Source of the DNA: Ectocarpus siliculosus
Lineage: Eukaryota > Sar > Phaeophyceae > Ectocarpales > Ectocarpaceae
Direction: 5' to 3'
NCBI GenBank assembly: GCA_000310025.1
Contig: FN649741.1
Coordinates: 6,912,003-6,976,002, forward strand
Length of the DNA: 64,000 nucleotides
In this document: positions 1 through 12,700 of the stretch, in pieces
How the letters are laid out: every line of letters begins with the position of its first letter
How positions within the stretch are numbered: position 1 is the first letter of the stretch
Program-made: the position numbers and the translations under genes
Notes under the pieces: model-generated
Databases searched by the model: none
What the model was told of the DNA's origin: nothing
Seen by the model: only the letters and a program-made list of their open reading frames with translations

Positions 1-277
1 GGGGATGCCTTAGTTCCACGTGTCCTTGCGAAGGGGGGGTAAGGTTTAGGTGGAAGTTTGCGGGTAGGGGATACATAGCAGCGGGTTCCGCACTGGGCCT
101 GCCTGTGGAAGTTACTAAAAAGTCGGCGTTGCCTCGGAGAAGGAACGGGGGACGCGAAAAGAGTAGGGTTCGGGTTTGTTGAAGGGTAGAGGTTATGATA
201 GGGCTAGCCTTCAGGGGTAACAGGAATATGGCTTACACAACGGGCACTAGCTTCAAGGGGAAGGACGAGGACAACAA

Positions 278-318
<41 letters not shown>

Positions 319-892
319 TGATTTTGTGGATTGAAACAAACATGCCCGGCTTGTGCAAGGTTCAAACGGGACTAGGCCGACGCATTGTTTAACCAAACCT
401 GTTTCTAATGTTTCGACCGAGAGCAAGTGGGCTTGTTTGGTACTCTCTGCATACTTCGCAATGCTCACAGCTACGAATGTGTAGCTCGTGCGGGAGATAC
501 CGCCTTTGCGCTCCAGGTAGTTGGTGTGCGCGTCTCACAGCACACCTGACGAGTGCGCTTCGCTTATCGAGAAAAAAAAGCGTTGACATCGCTGCACGGA
601 TAAAAGCTTGCCACGACACCGCTGTGCGCTTCCACGTCCAAACTTCCCGTCGCATCTACTGTCGTGCTGAAAACAAATTCCACCAACACCGGGAACCCGG
701 GCAGCAAGCACCCGAAGGAGAGACAAGACACGCACTAGTTGGTTCGAGACTGCAACGCACGACACGACCAACTTGTTCTACCAACACTCGGTTAAAAACC
801 ACGCGAAGAAAACGAGACACGCAGCCACATTCGACAACAATGTAGCCGCGCGACCAACGGAACGGGATCGTCGCGGACACGTTGGTAGGTAC
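1..892. other. Non-coding stretch downstream of the last visible PI4K exon
   Basis: I see no exon with recognisable protein similarity here. The stretch is probably an intron of the minus-strand phosphatidylinositol 4-kinase-like gene, because the last visible exon ends at a good donor (CAG then gtacct on the minus strand) at 893/892 and its catalytic domain has not yet appeared. A CAG/CTG microsatellite lies at 280-317. Open frames of serine, glutamine or cysteine across that repeat are repeat artefacts. Confidence 0.5.
280..317. repeat. (CAG)n microsatellite
   Basis: About twelve uninterrupted CAG units. It lies in presumed intron sequence and is not part of a supported exon. Confidence 0.9.
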
Positions 893-1101
893 CTGCGCCT
901 GCTTCTGTAGGCTGTTGATCCACGCTCTCTTTCCGGCCTCGTCCTCCGCCCTAAGTCTCATGATGCCCATCGGGCTGTGCACCTCGAAGTAGTGGGCGTA
1001 CTTCCCGTCCTTGTAGTCGAGATCCTTCAGGGGCAGCACAGCCGGCAGATAGGGAAAGAAAAACGCACCGCCCCGAAAGAGAGAGAAACGGAGAGACAGG
1101 C

Positions 1102-1145
<44 letters not shown>

Positions 1146-4100
1146 GAGGCACACAGAGGCAGACAGGCAAAAAGAGAGCCAGGGAGAGAGAGAGAGAGAG
1201 AGAGGAGCGGGATGGTGTCGAGCGAGGTTCGAGCGGCGTGAGTTTCTTTCTGCCGTTGCGCTGTTGCAAGCTCCGGCGCACGTTCGCCGGGGCATGGTTG
1301 AGAACGACTGGGCGCGAACCGCGTCCCAACGGCTTCAGCCCTATACTGACCTGTTGCACCTCCCTAGGTTGAGGGCAACAGGTATGGAACCTGCGAAGCG
1401 TTGGCGAGGAGACAGCAGGCTGTTCATATTTTGCGCCCCTTCCATTGTTTCTCTCTGTATGGGGGTATCAGCTACGATGCTGGCCATATGTGCCCCTGAA
1501 CGCCTCGATCCCGTGTATCGAACTGAACAATCACAATGCTGTGCCACCGGCTCAACACATGGCACCATCCGATGTCCAACAGATGAACCGCGCCCTCGTA
1601 CTTGTGCATCGAACAACGCCAGTGAAAAAAACGACGTTAGCCAACCGACACAGACCAACTCTACCAGGACACTGATGTCGCGCCAGCTTTGACGACGAGA
1701 AAAGACGCGCCAACTTTGACGACCAGAAAAGACGCGCCAAGTCTCCCTCGAGACAAACCGACGCCATGCGGTCATGTCTCTGACGCCTTGCGTGAAATGA
1801 CGAGCGGGACACTACGGACACCCTTCATGCGGTCATGTCTGCGGCGTGTTGCATGCACGAACTGTATGAACTAGCTAGCGAACCTTGACGGAAGCCTGGT
1901 AGAGCACCGCTGCCCTCTTGATCTTGCTCCCCTCCTGCTCCTGCGCGTTGTAGCAATACAAGACCCTGTCCTCTACCTCGAACCACCTTCGGATCCACCT
2001 GTGAACAAAAGAAAAAGGCACACATTTGCCGCGTTGCGTCGGCTACTTTGCGCTCCAGGGCTCCTGCAAGCACCTCTCCTCATCAAAGGCTTAAGTGCAC
2101 TTGCCAAGCACGCGCGCTCCTGATCAAAGGTTTGAGTACACTTCTCAAGCACGCCCAGCGCGAAGTATAGTCATCTCTGTGTGACCCGGGATAGTTGCTC
2201 TCTACTGGAGGGATGTGACTACATAGGGAGGGGGTGTACTCTCATTGTCGTGCATGCCGTAGTCGTTAGACCATTGACCTCGCATCCCTACAAGGCCGGG
2301 ACGGAGCACGCCGGGTTCTTACCGGACCAGGCTCTCACATCACCCAGCGCGAAGCGCCGTGACTACATAGAGGGGGGGGGGGGGGGATATCGCACTAGGC
2401 GGAGAGGTGGCACCCCTCCTAGACAGATTTCAAAGCTCGACTGCTCCACGACCAAAATTGTGCCGACACCAACAAAGGTCGTGGTTTGGGAACATCTCGT
2501 CTCGTCGGGGGGGGTTCCGTAAAATCATCGGGGCCTTTCCCGCGCGCCCTTGGTTGAGGAGCAATCGACCTTTGAAAGCCGGTCCAGGGGGGGAGGGGGG
2601 GGTGCCATCTCTCCGCCTCGTACTTTTATCTGAAAAAACAAAATAATAACCGGCCTGCGCAAACACCAACCACGGCAGCAACGACTCGAAACAACACGGG
2701 TTGTTGTTGTTGTTGTTGTTGTTGTCGTTGTTGTTGTCTTCACCATTAAAATTCGTGGAGCGAGAGATTGCCTCATGGTTCTTACTTGGAACGATGCGGG
2801 AAGTCTCTCTTGTGCCACCTCTTGTGCCAGAGCCAACCCTTGATCCCGTGGTCCTCGGCGGTACTTTGGATAACGCCGCTCTTCGGGCTGCTGATCACCT
2901 GAACCATGCAAAACACGCCGCCGCCCACGCCGCGCGAATCGAGGTGGATCCCGTGCCGTAGCAAGAGGCCTCATTCCATCATCCCAACCGTACATCGTAC
3001 ACAGTTATCCCGCAGTAAAAAGTAATTATGTCGAAATCATGTACTTGAAAGGGGTTCCGAGGATGGGAACAGATTACCTGCAAAGAGGCTTGGAGAGAGC
3101 AGCCACGAGTGGCAACGCCTCCCAACCCTAACGGAGGGGGAAAGAAAGTACGCTAGAATGTAACATAGCATGTTTCAGCGGCAAAGCCGTGAGCACACAG
3201 CACCGCCGCAGCACCGCACGCAGTCGCCTGCCCTGTGTGACTGACGTCCCCCGAAATCTTGAGTGTCATTCTAGACACTAGAGCTAACCCGCACGATACG
3301 AAAATAGAGCTGTACACCACTTGCGCACCAGAAACATAGGAACGCCTACAGTGCGCAAGAACCGACTATAATAGGATTGTAGACACAACGCTTAAATCGG
3401 CCGTTGTTGTCGACAACGCCGCGGGCGGGAGGAAGTCGCCTTGCCTACATCGCGGGGACATGCGACGGAACGCGATCGTCTGCAGAACGCCGCCCCACTC
3501 ACCTTCGAATGCAGGTCTCCGCGAAATGTGTTGTACGTACATGCAACCAAGCAACCAACTCCTAGCCATTGTTGCCGGTAGGTAGCGCATACCAAGCCAG
3601 CCACTATTGCAAAAACTCCAAGCCATTGATTCGCCTCTCACATGTGCTATTTAGCCGCAAAAAACTCTAGCTCCCGTGGTCACCAAGCCAGGCGCCAGGA
3701 ATGCTAAACAAAATGCTGGGATGGTAAGGAAAGGGGCCACCCTGTCGAACGTACACCCTATGACACCGGTGCCGAGATTCCTCCGCTCATTGCTCACCAT
3801 GCAAGCCCAAGAGCGGGCTGCCACTACCTCACAGTACGCAAGGGCAAGGACACACGCCCACACCTCCACAAAATACGACACCCGATGGGGCAAGTTTCAT
3901 GGGTCAACATGAGCCCAAAACACAAACCCGCTCTCAGGTCCAGGCAAAAAGAAGGGCGACACAAGGCACCACGCCCAGCACACACGCAGTGAATACACCA
4001 GGTCATGAACTTTCCAAGCAGGCCAATACGCCACCACCGGCGGTGAATTTTCTCGTGTCCAATACGCCACAGTCCCCTTATTCCTCACCTTTTCTGCTTG

Positions 4101-7100
4101 CCTTCTCCTTTCCGCGATGGTCCTGGTTTGCACCTCGTGCCTGCTAAGCTTCCCTGTCTTGTACAGCTCTTCCAGACCCGTGGCAGACGGGGGGCCAAGG
4201 GCGATGATTCGCTCCACATTCTGCCGCACAACGCACGGGCGTTTTTCATTGGGTATCTCGGTAAGCATGCAAGGAGGCAATAGCAGAAGCAGTAAGAGAA
4301 CAAGCCGCGCGACGTGCGCGTTTTTCCCTTGCTGTAAAAATGCGTACGCTGCTGCAACATCCGGAGGGGCGTGCTCGCCCCTTTCGAAAGCGGGCAACAC
4401 GCGCGGGGTCTGTGCGTTTGCGGGAGCGGCGGCGATGGATGCACCCGAAGGTGTGGAGCCTCGATGGCGCTGTTACACAGTATGCGCGATAAAACCACCG
4501 ACTATCATAATTGTACTACGAAAAAATGTTACGGAGATCGTTGGGAGATCGCAGAGCTACGTGCTGTTCGAACCTCGAGCGTGCCATACATGCTGTCTCT
4601 TCAGGTACACGACATCCTTTAACCGTTACCGTATGTTTGTGCCCCTCTTGTTCACGAAAAGCAATACGTCCCTCTCGACGTACGCACAGCCGGCATTCTC
4701 TTCATCACACCTGCAGCAGCTTGGCGCATCTGTTGAAGTACAGCGTGTTGGCCTTCTTGTTGCGGCTGCCGTCGGGAAGCTCTGCGTGGTAATCCTCCAA
4801 CGCGGCCACCAGTATCCAGTTGAGCTGCAGAGCCACGTGAAGACTTGACAACAAAAAGACAGAATCACACAACAAAAAAACAAAAAGTTTGTGAAGGGGC
4901 CGGAATACTGCTGTTGGCGTAAGAACTTGGTTCACTCTGACTGTCATAGTTCCGTGAGAACAAGTGTGCGCGGGAGATGTGTTTTTTCAGCCACAATCGG
5001 GAACGCAGCGAAAGCACAACCGACAACAACTCGCGCAAAAATCAACGTTTCGTGTTTGCGGAGGCGAGACGGTGTGGCAAGGCCATAAAGAGCAGGTGGG
5101 CGCCTGGCGTACGCGGATAAATCCGGCCACGGCTGGCGGGTGATTTGAGTCACGGGGCAAGGAATGCGCACATGAGATGAACGACACATGCGGCGAGATT
5201 ACACTAAGCTCCGCCAATAGAGCTAGCTGATGTGAGAGGCGCAACGAAATCGGGAGTACGATCGTATGCATACATAGGTGGTGACGAAATGGTGCAACGA
5301 ACACAAAAGCGGAGCCGTGTTTACAAAGGCAGCGCATCAAGTCACCAACAGTAGTCACTTTTACTCTTTGGTTTCAAGAGCCTTGAACCATGGAAGATCC
5401 CAGGACAGCAAGCGCTTACAACACAAAAAAATTGTCACTGCCGTTGTGCTTCTTCGTGTCAACTGTAACACAACCTACGGACTTTTGGGTGTGCTCCTAA
5501 TCAGCAAGCAAAACAAATTCAACCCCAGCTTGCCGGCCGGCCCTCTCGAAGCGCATCTTCTCTCACCTCTGCTGGCAGACGACGAGCGCGAACTGCTCCA
5601 AGGCGGATGACGGCAGGTGCACGTCGAGGTGGATGATCATGTGCGCGAGCTGCGGGAGGTAGAACTCGATGCCGTTGAACACCCGACGCTCGTTCGAGTT
5701 CTGCCACGCAGGGTTTTATTATCATCGCGCGCCGCGTCGGGAGGCGACGGTCATTATGGACAAGGTCGATGCAGACGCACACGAAACAACTGCAGTCGTT
5801 GAGTCGTCTTGCTGGGAGTCAGTGTCCCTGCTGCTGCGCGCAAAACCTCGCCCTGTTTTTTCTCCACGGCTGTGCGAGGCTCGAAACAACACCGCGATTG
5901 AGCGGAAGAAGCGTGTATGCCCTGGAGGCTAATATGTACTCCCCAAACCCAAAAACAATTAATTAAATCAAACACCCCTGTATATAAATTCTTTCATTAT
6001 GTACTCCCCAAACCCAAAAACAATTAATTAAATCAAACACCCCTATATATAAATTCTTTCATTATGTACTCCCCAAACCCAAAAACAATTAATTAAATCA
6101 AACACCCCTGTATATAAATTCTTTTATATGTACTCCCCAAACCCACAAACAATTAATTAAATAAATCAAACACCCCCATATATTGACATTGTGCAAGTAC
6201 TTTGGAGAGAGGTTTGGGGGCCGACTGGAGGTCCTCCGGTACAGAGCAACGACTGACCTCGATGAGGAGCTCGACGATGGTTTCCACGATGTCGAAGCGT
6301 TTCCTGTTGACCCAGATCAGGGTGGTAACGTTCCGCATGTCGAGATGCCCATTCTCGTCGATCAGCTTGTTGAAGATGCTGATTGGTCGATATCGACAGT
6401 CCCGAATGACAAAGGAACAGTCGGTACGGCAGCAGTAGGCGAAACGAACAACCACCGTCAAAGATAGCATATAATCGTGTATACGGCTGCATATTTAACT
6501 GATGGCATCATGGCATTGCTCGGTGGCGGTTGTTGAAAGTGTCAAGTTTCAATACCGCAAGTGTGGGCCGATCATTTTTCTAATGTTCTTTCATCTCCCG
6601 CCTAAATTTATATTTGGCCGCATTCTGGATGGCTGGGCTATTTGCACTGCTGTTCGGTATACTACCATTAGGGCCACGCAAAGGGATCGGCTACTCAATT
6701 GTCCTGGGAGAGGTTCAGCGATCCCAGGGTCAAACCAAGCTGGGGGCTGCACAATTTCAAACCCCATCGAATGCTTCTTCTGACGGGCTGTAGAGGTATT
6801 TACGGTATGAACGAGCTGTGTTTCCGAAGCCAGGCCAGTACAGCAGTACAGCGGCATTCCATGCTACGGCGAGTGTTCGGGCGCTGCGTTTCAGACCATC
6901 GGAAGGAAACACTACGACAGGCCACTATTATGCAAATATCCTTACAAGGTGACACTAAATGGACAGCAAGCAGTGCTCCCGTAGGCATGCACATTGTAGG
7001 ATTTTCAAATAAATGTAATAGGCAGGGCAGTGAGTGAACAACGTCGCGGTTCCAAGCTCGTCTTCAGGAAGGATGAAAGGTCATGACATCGGGGAACGCG

Positions 7101-8183
7101 CAAGATTGCTGCTGGACACGTTGTAGCTTGCAAAAGGCTAGTACCACAGGCTTGAAGGGGCAAAACAATGCAATTCCAGCAGGTTTCGATCATTGCGCCC
7201 GGGGTCATGTTTTCATTTTGTTGGGGGGCTGCATGCTGTCTTTATGCTGCCATTGTATGATACATGTGCTACATCTGCTGCATACGGAAGGTGCAATTAG
7301 TCGACGACGAGACTGCTGTACCATGTACGGAGTACTTTTTAGAAGAAAAATCGCGAATGTGCACAACGCGAGCCTGCAGAGGGTGGAGGGTCTTGCGTGG
7401 ATCGTGCGGTTCAAAACACTTCCCTTTTTTGCATCTCCCGTTCCTCTCTGTGTCTGCGTATCCCGCGTAAGGGCCTCATGACTATACCATCAACGGTGAT
7501 ACCCCAATTTTATCTCCCTACGTTAGACTGTCAGGAAAAATAAGACAACCACAGAAAGCCTAGACTATGTGCGTTACACTCCTACAGGCAGTATCGTCTA
7601 AGCGGGGTCTCTTCAACACGGAATATTAGTCTAGTCTGTACGTCGTAGGCCCGAGTAAATGTTCTCAAGGCGTGCAGCGGGACTTGTATTTCAGCGGAAA
7701 ACGGATACAGACAAACAGCATCGGTCCTAGCTTCGTGGTAGCGGCTCCCGAAGCGACCGCAAAGCGCAAGTCACGCATTCACGCACCCTGGCATAAACCA
7801 AAGAACGGCTCCTGGGGGGCAACCGCAACACCTATGCCACCCAGAAGAGCAGCATGAACAGGGAAGTAAACATTCAAAAACACAAAAAACACGCTCGCGG
7901 GGGAAATGATTGCTCGGCGATGGTCCTCCACTCACGACTAATAGGCTACTCACTCCTTGAGCTCCTCCGACATGGCCTTCTCCGGGGTTGATACGCTCAG
8001 CGCCCGCCGTCCGTTCACACCAGCACCACCCGCAGATTCATCGTTTCCAGCAGGTGTTATCTTGAGGCCCGCAGTCGTAGTATCGCCGTTCATCGAAGCT
8101 TCAGCAGCACCAGCACCAGCACCAGTAGGTTGTTTGTCGGTGCCAACCACGGCGAGGCCCGGTGCGTGGGCAACGGTGGCCAT
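893..8183 (-). CDS. Phosphatidylinositol 4-kinase-like protein, N-terminal part (helical/PIK domain plus PH domain)
   Basis: Eight minus-strand exons join in phase: 7954-8183, 6258-6378, 5567-5700, 4711-4843, 4089-4220, 2786-2898, 1884-1998 and 893-1024 (1110 bases, 370 codons). All borders are GT-AG. The start is the ATG at 8183, followed by an Ala/Gly/Thr-rich leader of about 75 residues. Exons 3-4 carry the lipid-kinase helical signature (FYLPQLAHMIIHL, then a segment ending LQLNWILVAALEDYH), as in class III PI4-kinases. Exons 6-8 form one complete PH domain, running from GWLWHKRWHKRDF through RWFEVEDRVLYCYN and YFEVHSPMGIMRLRAEDE to the terminal AWINSLQKQ. Domain order (helical, then PH) matches PI4-kinases in which a PH domain precedes the catalytic domain. 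The kinase domain itself is not in the window and should be past the left edge. By family, the enzyme would phosphorylate phosphatidylinositol at position 4 on Golgi or plasma membrane. The PI4K assignment is strong but rests on the non-catalytic half. Confidence 0.8.
1096..1203. repeat. (ACAG)n and (GA)n microsatellites in a PI4K intron
   Basis: A run of about twelve ACAG units (1096-1143) is followed by a mixed purine tract and a pure GA run (about 1183-1203). Both lie in the intron between exons 893-1024 and 1884-1998, directly upstream of the 893-1024 exon on the minus strand. Confidence 0.9.
2398..2617. mobile_element. MITE-like inverted-repeat element, copy 1 (220 bp)
   Basis: The sequence at 2398-2447 (beginning GGCGGAGAGGTGGCACC) returns as an imperfect reverse complement at 2558-2617, giving terminal inverted repeats of about 50-60 bases around a core of roughly 110 bases with no coding capacity. 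A related, smaller element is at 38254-38420. The shared terminus is close to CTGGACCGATTTTCGAAGG. It lies in a PI4K intron. No transposase is encoded, so the family would be non-autonomous. I could not fix a target-site duplication. Confidence 0.7.
2699..2760 (+). repeat. Dispersed (GTT)n-GTCTTCAC repeat, copy 1
   Basis: A (GTT)n run ends in GTTGTCTTCACCATTAAAA. The same junction recurs at 19951, 50719 and 61367. Copy 1 lies just outside the 2786-2898 PI4K exon. Confidence 0.7.
5934..6180. repeat. AT-rich minisatellite, four copies of about 65 bp
   Basis: Units begin ATGTACTCCCCAAACCCA and continue through an AATTAATTAAAT block and a TATATAAATTCTTT block. Units start near 5934, 5999, 6064 and 6127; the last is altered and truncated. 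The array sits inside the PI4K intron 5701-6257 and ends only about 75 bases from the 5' splice site of that minus-strand intron. Its composition is far more AT-rich than the surroundings. Confidence 0.95.
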
Positions 8184-9707
8184 TGCTAGAGAGGCAGAGG
8201 GAATGCACCCTTACCTTCCACTACGTCCGTTCGCGGGGTGTGTTCCAAGCCTGTATGTTGGGCGTTCTGTATCACCAAGAACAAGTCTGATAGGAAGAGT
8301 GTAAAAACTGCTGCCCGAGATGGCCGCTGCGTTTATCAACAGACAGCAGCAGTTTGGACAGCAGCCGACCTCTCCCTATCTTGTGCACAAACCAGTCGCC
8401 CCGTACACTGCAACGGGCCAAGTCTCCAGATGCCGCCGCTAGGTAAACGGAGCGCCAGAGCACCTGGGGTCGCAACCCGTCCTCTTCTTGTGTGCGTTGT
8501 GTTCTTCTCTCGATGATGGATGAGGTCCCGCTGCTGTGCTGTTTCCGCCGCCCCTGCCTTGGTCCTGGGTCCCCCTGGTCCAGGGCGTGACGTTGCATAC
8601 ACCCCGACTATCTTCCAGCCTGCGTTTCCCCCCTCGATGATGTGCCGGAGCCAAACTGCAACTCAAGCCCACCGCACTACACAGAGGACGAGCAGGAGGA
8701 GCACAAGCCTTCCGCCACCGCCACCCAAATAAGCTTCGATTTTTGTAAAGGTTTGTGTTATGGCAGGTGAGTTAAGCCGAGGCTATGAAACACGCCGTGA
8801 GGTATGTAGCATAGAGCGGGAGGTTTTCTCGTTTTCATGTCAAGTGCGGAAGAAAGAAGATGGCAGCGTGGCCGAGCAAGGAGGTACATAGTTCAGCCGG
8901 GGTGCAAAACAGATGCTGGTAGTGAAGTTCAGGACCGAGGAAGACACACTTGCGTAACGTCTTGGCTGGTTGGCGTCGCTGGCGATGTGTGCTGCGTTGC
9001 TGTACAAGAAGAGAGTATTTTTTTTATTGCAAAAATGATGTGTTGATGTTGCCAATGGCCCTTTGTACGACAGCGTGCCAGTTGTACTCAGGCGCGTTCA
9101 ACGCAAGAGAAGTTCAACCTGTTGTTGGCCCGGGGAGCAACAGACAGGGCAACCAAAGCGGTCATTAGTTTCACTAGCTAGAAACCGGGATCCTGTTGAG
9201 ACTAGAAGCGCGTCTTGCTGTTGTGTACGTCCTAGCGCGCGTGGGCAGCATTGTGGAAATATGGGAACTCGAAAAATGAAGCAGATCCCCCCGCGGGCTG
9301 AAATTGGTCTGTTCCACAGCAGCTGCGAACACGCCCAGAAAAGCAAGGCGACCTATTTACTTGAACTCGATGCACTAGTTACAAGCCTGCACGTTTAGTC
9401 GACGTGCTGCCTCCCTCGTCCCCCTGTCTCTCACCGCTGTACACGGGCACGCGTTCTTCTTTTTTGTTACCCGGTGCAACCGCGGCTGTAGCATCAGTTC
9501 TGCGGTGCATAATGTATATATTCCGTCTTTGCCCCCGTACGTTTACATGCACAGCAGCTGGATCAAATTCTTCTCATTTAGACGCGTCCTTATCTCGCTA
9601 CATGATTCATACCTCCATCCAAAAATTCCTGGCACAATCATGCGTTGTGGCACTCTCCTCGTTTTTTGTTGTCGCCGGCAGAATTTGCGGCAGTGCCTGG
9701 CACGCCC
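8184..9707. promoter_or_regulatory. Shared upstream region of a divergent gene pair (PI4K-like / RRM protein)
   Basis: About 1.5 kb separates the minus-strand PI4K start codon from the plus-strand RRM protein start codon. No coding sequence was found. Both promoters and 5' untranslated exons must lie here or in upstream introns. I cannot point to specific promoter elements. Confidence 0.5.
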
Positions 9708-12700
9708 ATGAAGCCGAGCAAGGGCCAGGATTTAGAGCACCCGGTCACGGACCTCGAAGCGGTCAGGTCCATCCTCGTGCAGGGGCTTCCGCTGCTTGAT
9801 CAAGAACTGACGGAGTCTTCCATCGTCCAGGTGTGGGACGCGACTCGCCGAATGCGTCTCCTTTTACCATGCTGATCATCTGCTTTGACGCATGCGTGGG
9901 TACAATAGTCGATTCTGCGGTAACGTTCTCTGGTGTGGTGCGCTCTCGTGAAACAAAGGCAACGCGGAGATTCTCTCGCTGTCACGGAACTCCGGGCGGG
10001 CGTTCTGAACGCACGAACCGTGACGACTGTTGTATGCAGCTTTGCTGTCGTCTGGAATGGCGGTAGTACCAATTGACGATAGAGATTCTTGTGCATTGGA
10101 CTGCGCGGGTGTGTAGCGTACTCGGGACGCCCGATTTGCAGGAGAGGAAGGCGGCCGTGGGTTTTTCGGTGGGGAAGGCGGGAGGTACTCTTATGTTTTG
10201 CATGCCTGAGCGGTTAGACCATTGACCCCGCGTCCTCGAGAGGACGGAGGTGGGGGCGGTGGGCATCTTGACTGGACACAAAGAACGTGCCCGCCACGGC
10301 GATGGCAGCTTGTAGACAGTCCACGGCGGTGTGCGAGCTTTTGTTTAACGGGCGCTTGTTTTCAACAACGTTTTCCAAGTCGGTTGTCCGAGTCTCCGAC
10401 ATGTCGGCGCTGCTACGGTAGTTCACCAACACTCCTACTGTCTGCGACTCCTTGCTGTGTTGCACCCAGGTCTTCTCGGCGTACGGGGAAATCTCCAAGC
10501 TTCTCCTTCAGACGAACGAAGAGAGTGAGTGCTACGAACTATGAAATGTGCAGGCTGGTCAGCAGAGGAAATAGCGCCAGGAATACGATCCACCTCTTGC
10601 AGACGAGGAGAAGATGTGCTATGTAGGATCACCGGGAGACATGAAGGCTGGTCAGCAGGGTTTGTATTTTTTTCGCGCACAAAGAACATAACATTTACGG
10701 ACGAAGAAGAAGACGTGCTGTGTAGGGACACCCAGGAGAGATGAAGGCTGGTGATCAGCTGGAAAAACTCCGCACCGCCCTCTGATGTGGCTGTTGCCGC
10801 AGAGTAGTAACGCTGTAAATCCAAAGTTTCGCTAGAGACAGCAGCAGTACAGCATACCACGTACAGCAGAAGGGCAATTCTTGCAACCTTTCGCGGGGGC
10901 ACCGGGGTTCAGTTTGGACACACCTCTTTTAGCAGCTCACATTCGCGTCGCCACCTACCAGATGTACCGTCGCCGTGTGGATTGTGTCGCGGGACTCATC
11001 CAAAGTCCTTCGAACCTGGATGGCCGCTCTCTCTCTCCTGGTTGCAGGCAGAACGCAGAGGGCTGTGCTGGTGTTCGCCGATGTAGCCGGTGCTACCTCT
11101 GCTCTGCAGGTACGACGGGTGCTTCCGTGGGGCGCTGTTTCCAACCAACGCCGGTCTCTACGGATACGTATTTGGTGTGAAGCAGCGTTCCTCGGCAAGC
11201 GTGCTAGATAGTCCTCTTTTTAAGGTTTCCGGGGAAGGCAGTGTTTCGTGGTGTTTGGGGTGCGAGACGGCGGGTTATTAGGATGGAGATTGCCTGTCTC
11301 AACGTTTTCACAATTGGACGAGTGTGAAGACTGTCATTATACGAGCGCCACGCGTAGACCTTATATGCGCTGATGCCAACGATTGTGCCCTTCTCGCGTA
11401 CGCAAGAGCTCAGCGTTCCCAAGGAAACAAGCAGTGCAGTCAACCCGTCGACCGTTCGTGGGAGGAGAAGAGTCGTGATGTTGGTGTTCACCGAGTTTCA
11501 TAGTCACCGCACGCCGCGCGTATTTTTCGTTGGACAGCAGTCCTCCACTGCTGTTTTCTTTTGTTGCTGTTGCGTTGGATGACTCGGTGTCGGCCGATCG
11601 AACCGCCGCGGCGTCTGGTTCTCGTGCTGGCATCTTTTTCCCCGGCCTCTCTTAATTGCTCCCACACCCTGCCGCTGATGTTACCGTCGGATACTGCTAT
11701 CGTTCTCTGCTGCACCGGTGCCGATCAGGCGAACGGCCGCGACATCCTCGGAGCGAACTGCAGCGTGAGCTTGGCTTCGTCTATGCCCGCCTTGAACGAC
11801 GGGTTGGACCGCGACAACGTCAGCGATCAGCCTGCCGCTGTGGGTGAGGTCTAGCTAACCCTCCTCCTCTGCTCTCCGTGGTCATATTCAACGCCTCGCA
11901 TGGAGACACCGCATAATGTTTTTCTTTCAACGCAAAGACAGGTGTACATACACGCGCGAGAGAGGTCTTTTTTTTTTCTCGTGTGCCGATTGAGACTCGC
12001 CGAGCTATGAATCGTCGATCGAAAGATTACGTAGAAGGCACGAACCCAACATGCGGCTGTTGGTCGACGTGCCTCCTTTTCTCGTGCGTACATTCGGCTA
12101 CACTGGTTTACAAGGGGCATGCAGCACCAGCGCTGGCTGTGGTACCAGATAATGCTGAGCCCCCTTCTTGTGATTTATGTCCGATTTTTCGTATTTTTGT
12201 TGTTGAGAGAAGGCGTGTACACGTGTTCGTCGGACTTGTTGCCGCATGATGGACAGCTGTGTCTTGTGTGCGTTGTGGAGTGTAACCACTTTGACACCGC
12301 AGTTTCTCCAATGTCCGTTACCCATTCGTTTTTTTCTTTTTTCGGCCTTTTTACGTGGCATTTGATTTGGTCTTGACTGAATAATAGGTGGTATGGAAGG
12401 CCGAACGCTGACCACCGCAGAATGGATCAAGGGCATCTTCGCCCAGGGCATGGTGTACACCCGCTTGTTCGACGAGAAACTCGGCGTCTCCTCGACCGCC
12501 AAAAGTATCGCAGCAAAGGTGGGGGCTGGTTGCCGACTGGCTTGGAGGTTCAGCTGCTGGAATCTCTTGCGCGACAGGGGAGAGGCGGCGAGATTGGCAC
12601 CTTTCGCCGTTGGTCGTTTTTTGGTTTAACGAGGTCGTACCGGAAATAGTCTTGTGTGGTGGACGCACACTTGTGGGCTACAGTAGGTGGCCCGACATTG

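Noticed and set aside
195-468. Open frames rich in Ser or Cys across the CAG repeat
   Set aside because: They exist only because a CAG repeat is open in several frames. No flanking exon structure or family similarity.
3490-3530. Good-looking donor (TTCGAAG then gtgagt) on the minus strand
   Set aside because: The PI4K exons on either side already join in phase without it, and no matching acceptor or domain content was found.
10435-10902. Minus-strand frame of 155 codons with an apparent signal peptide
   Set aside because: It begins with GTG, overlaps two supported plus-strand RRM exons' introns and one exon (10470-10524), and shows no family.
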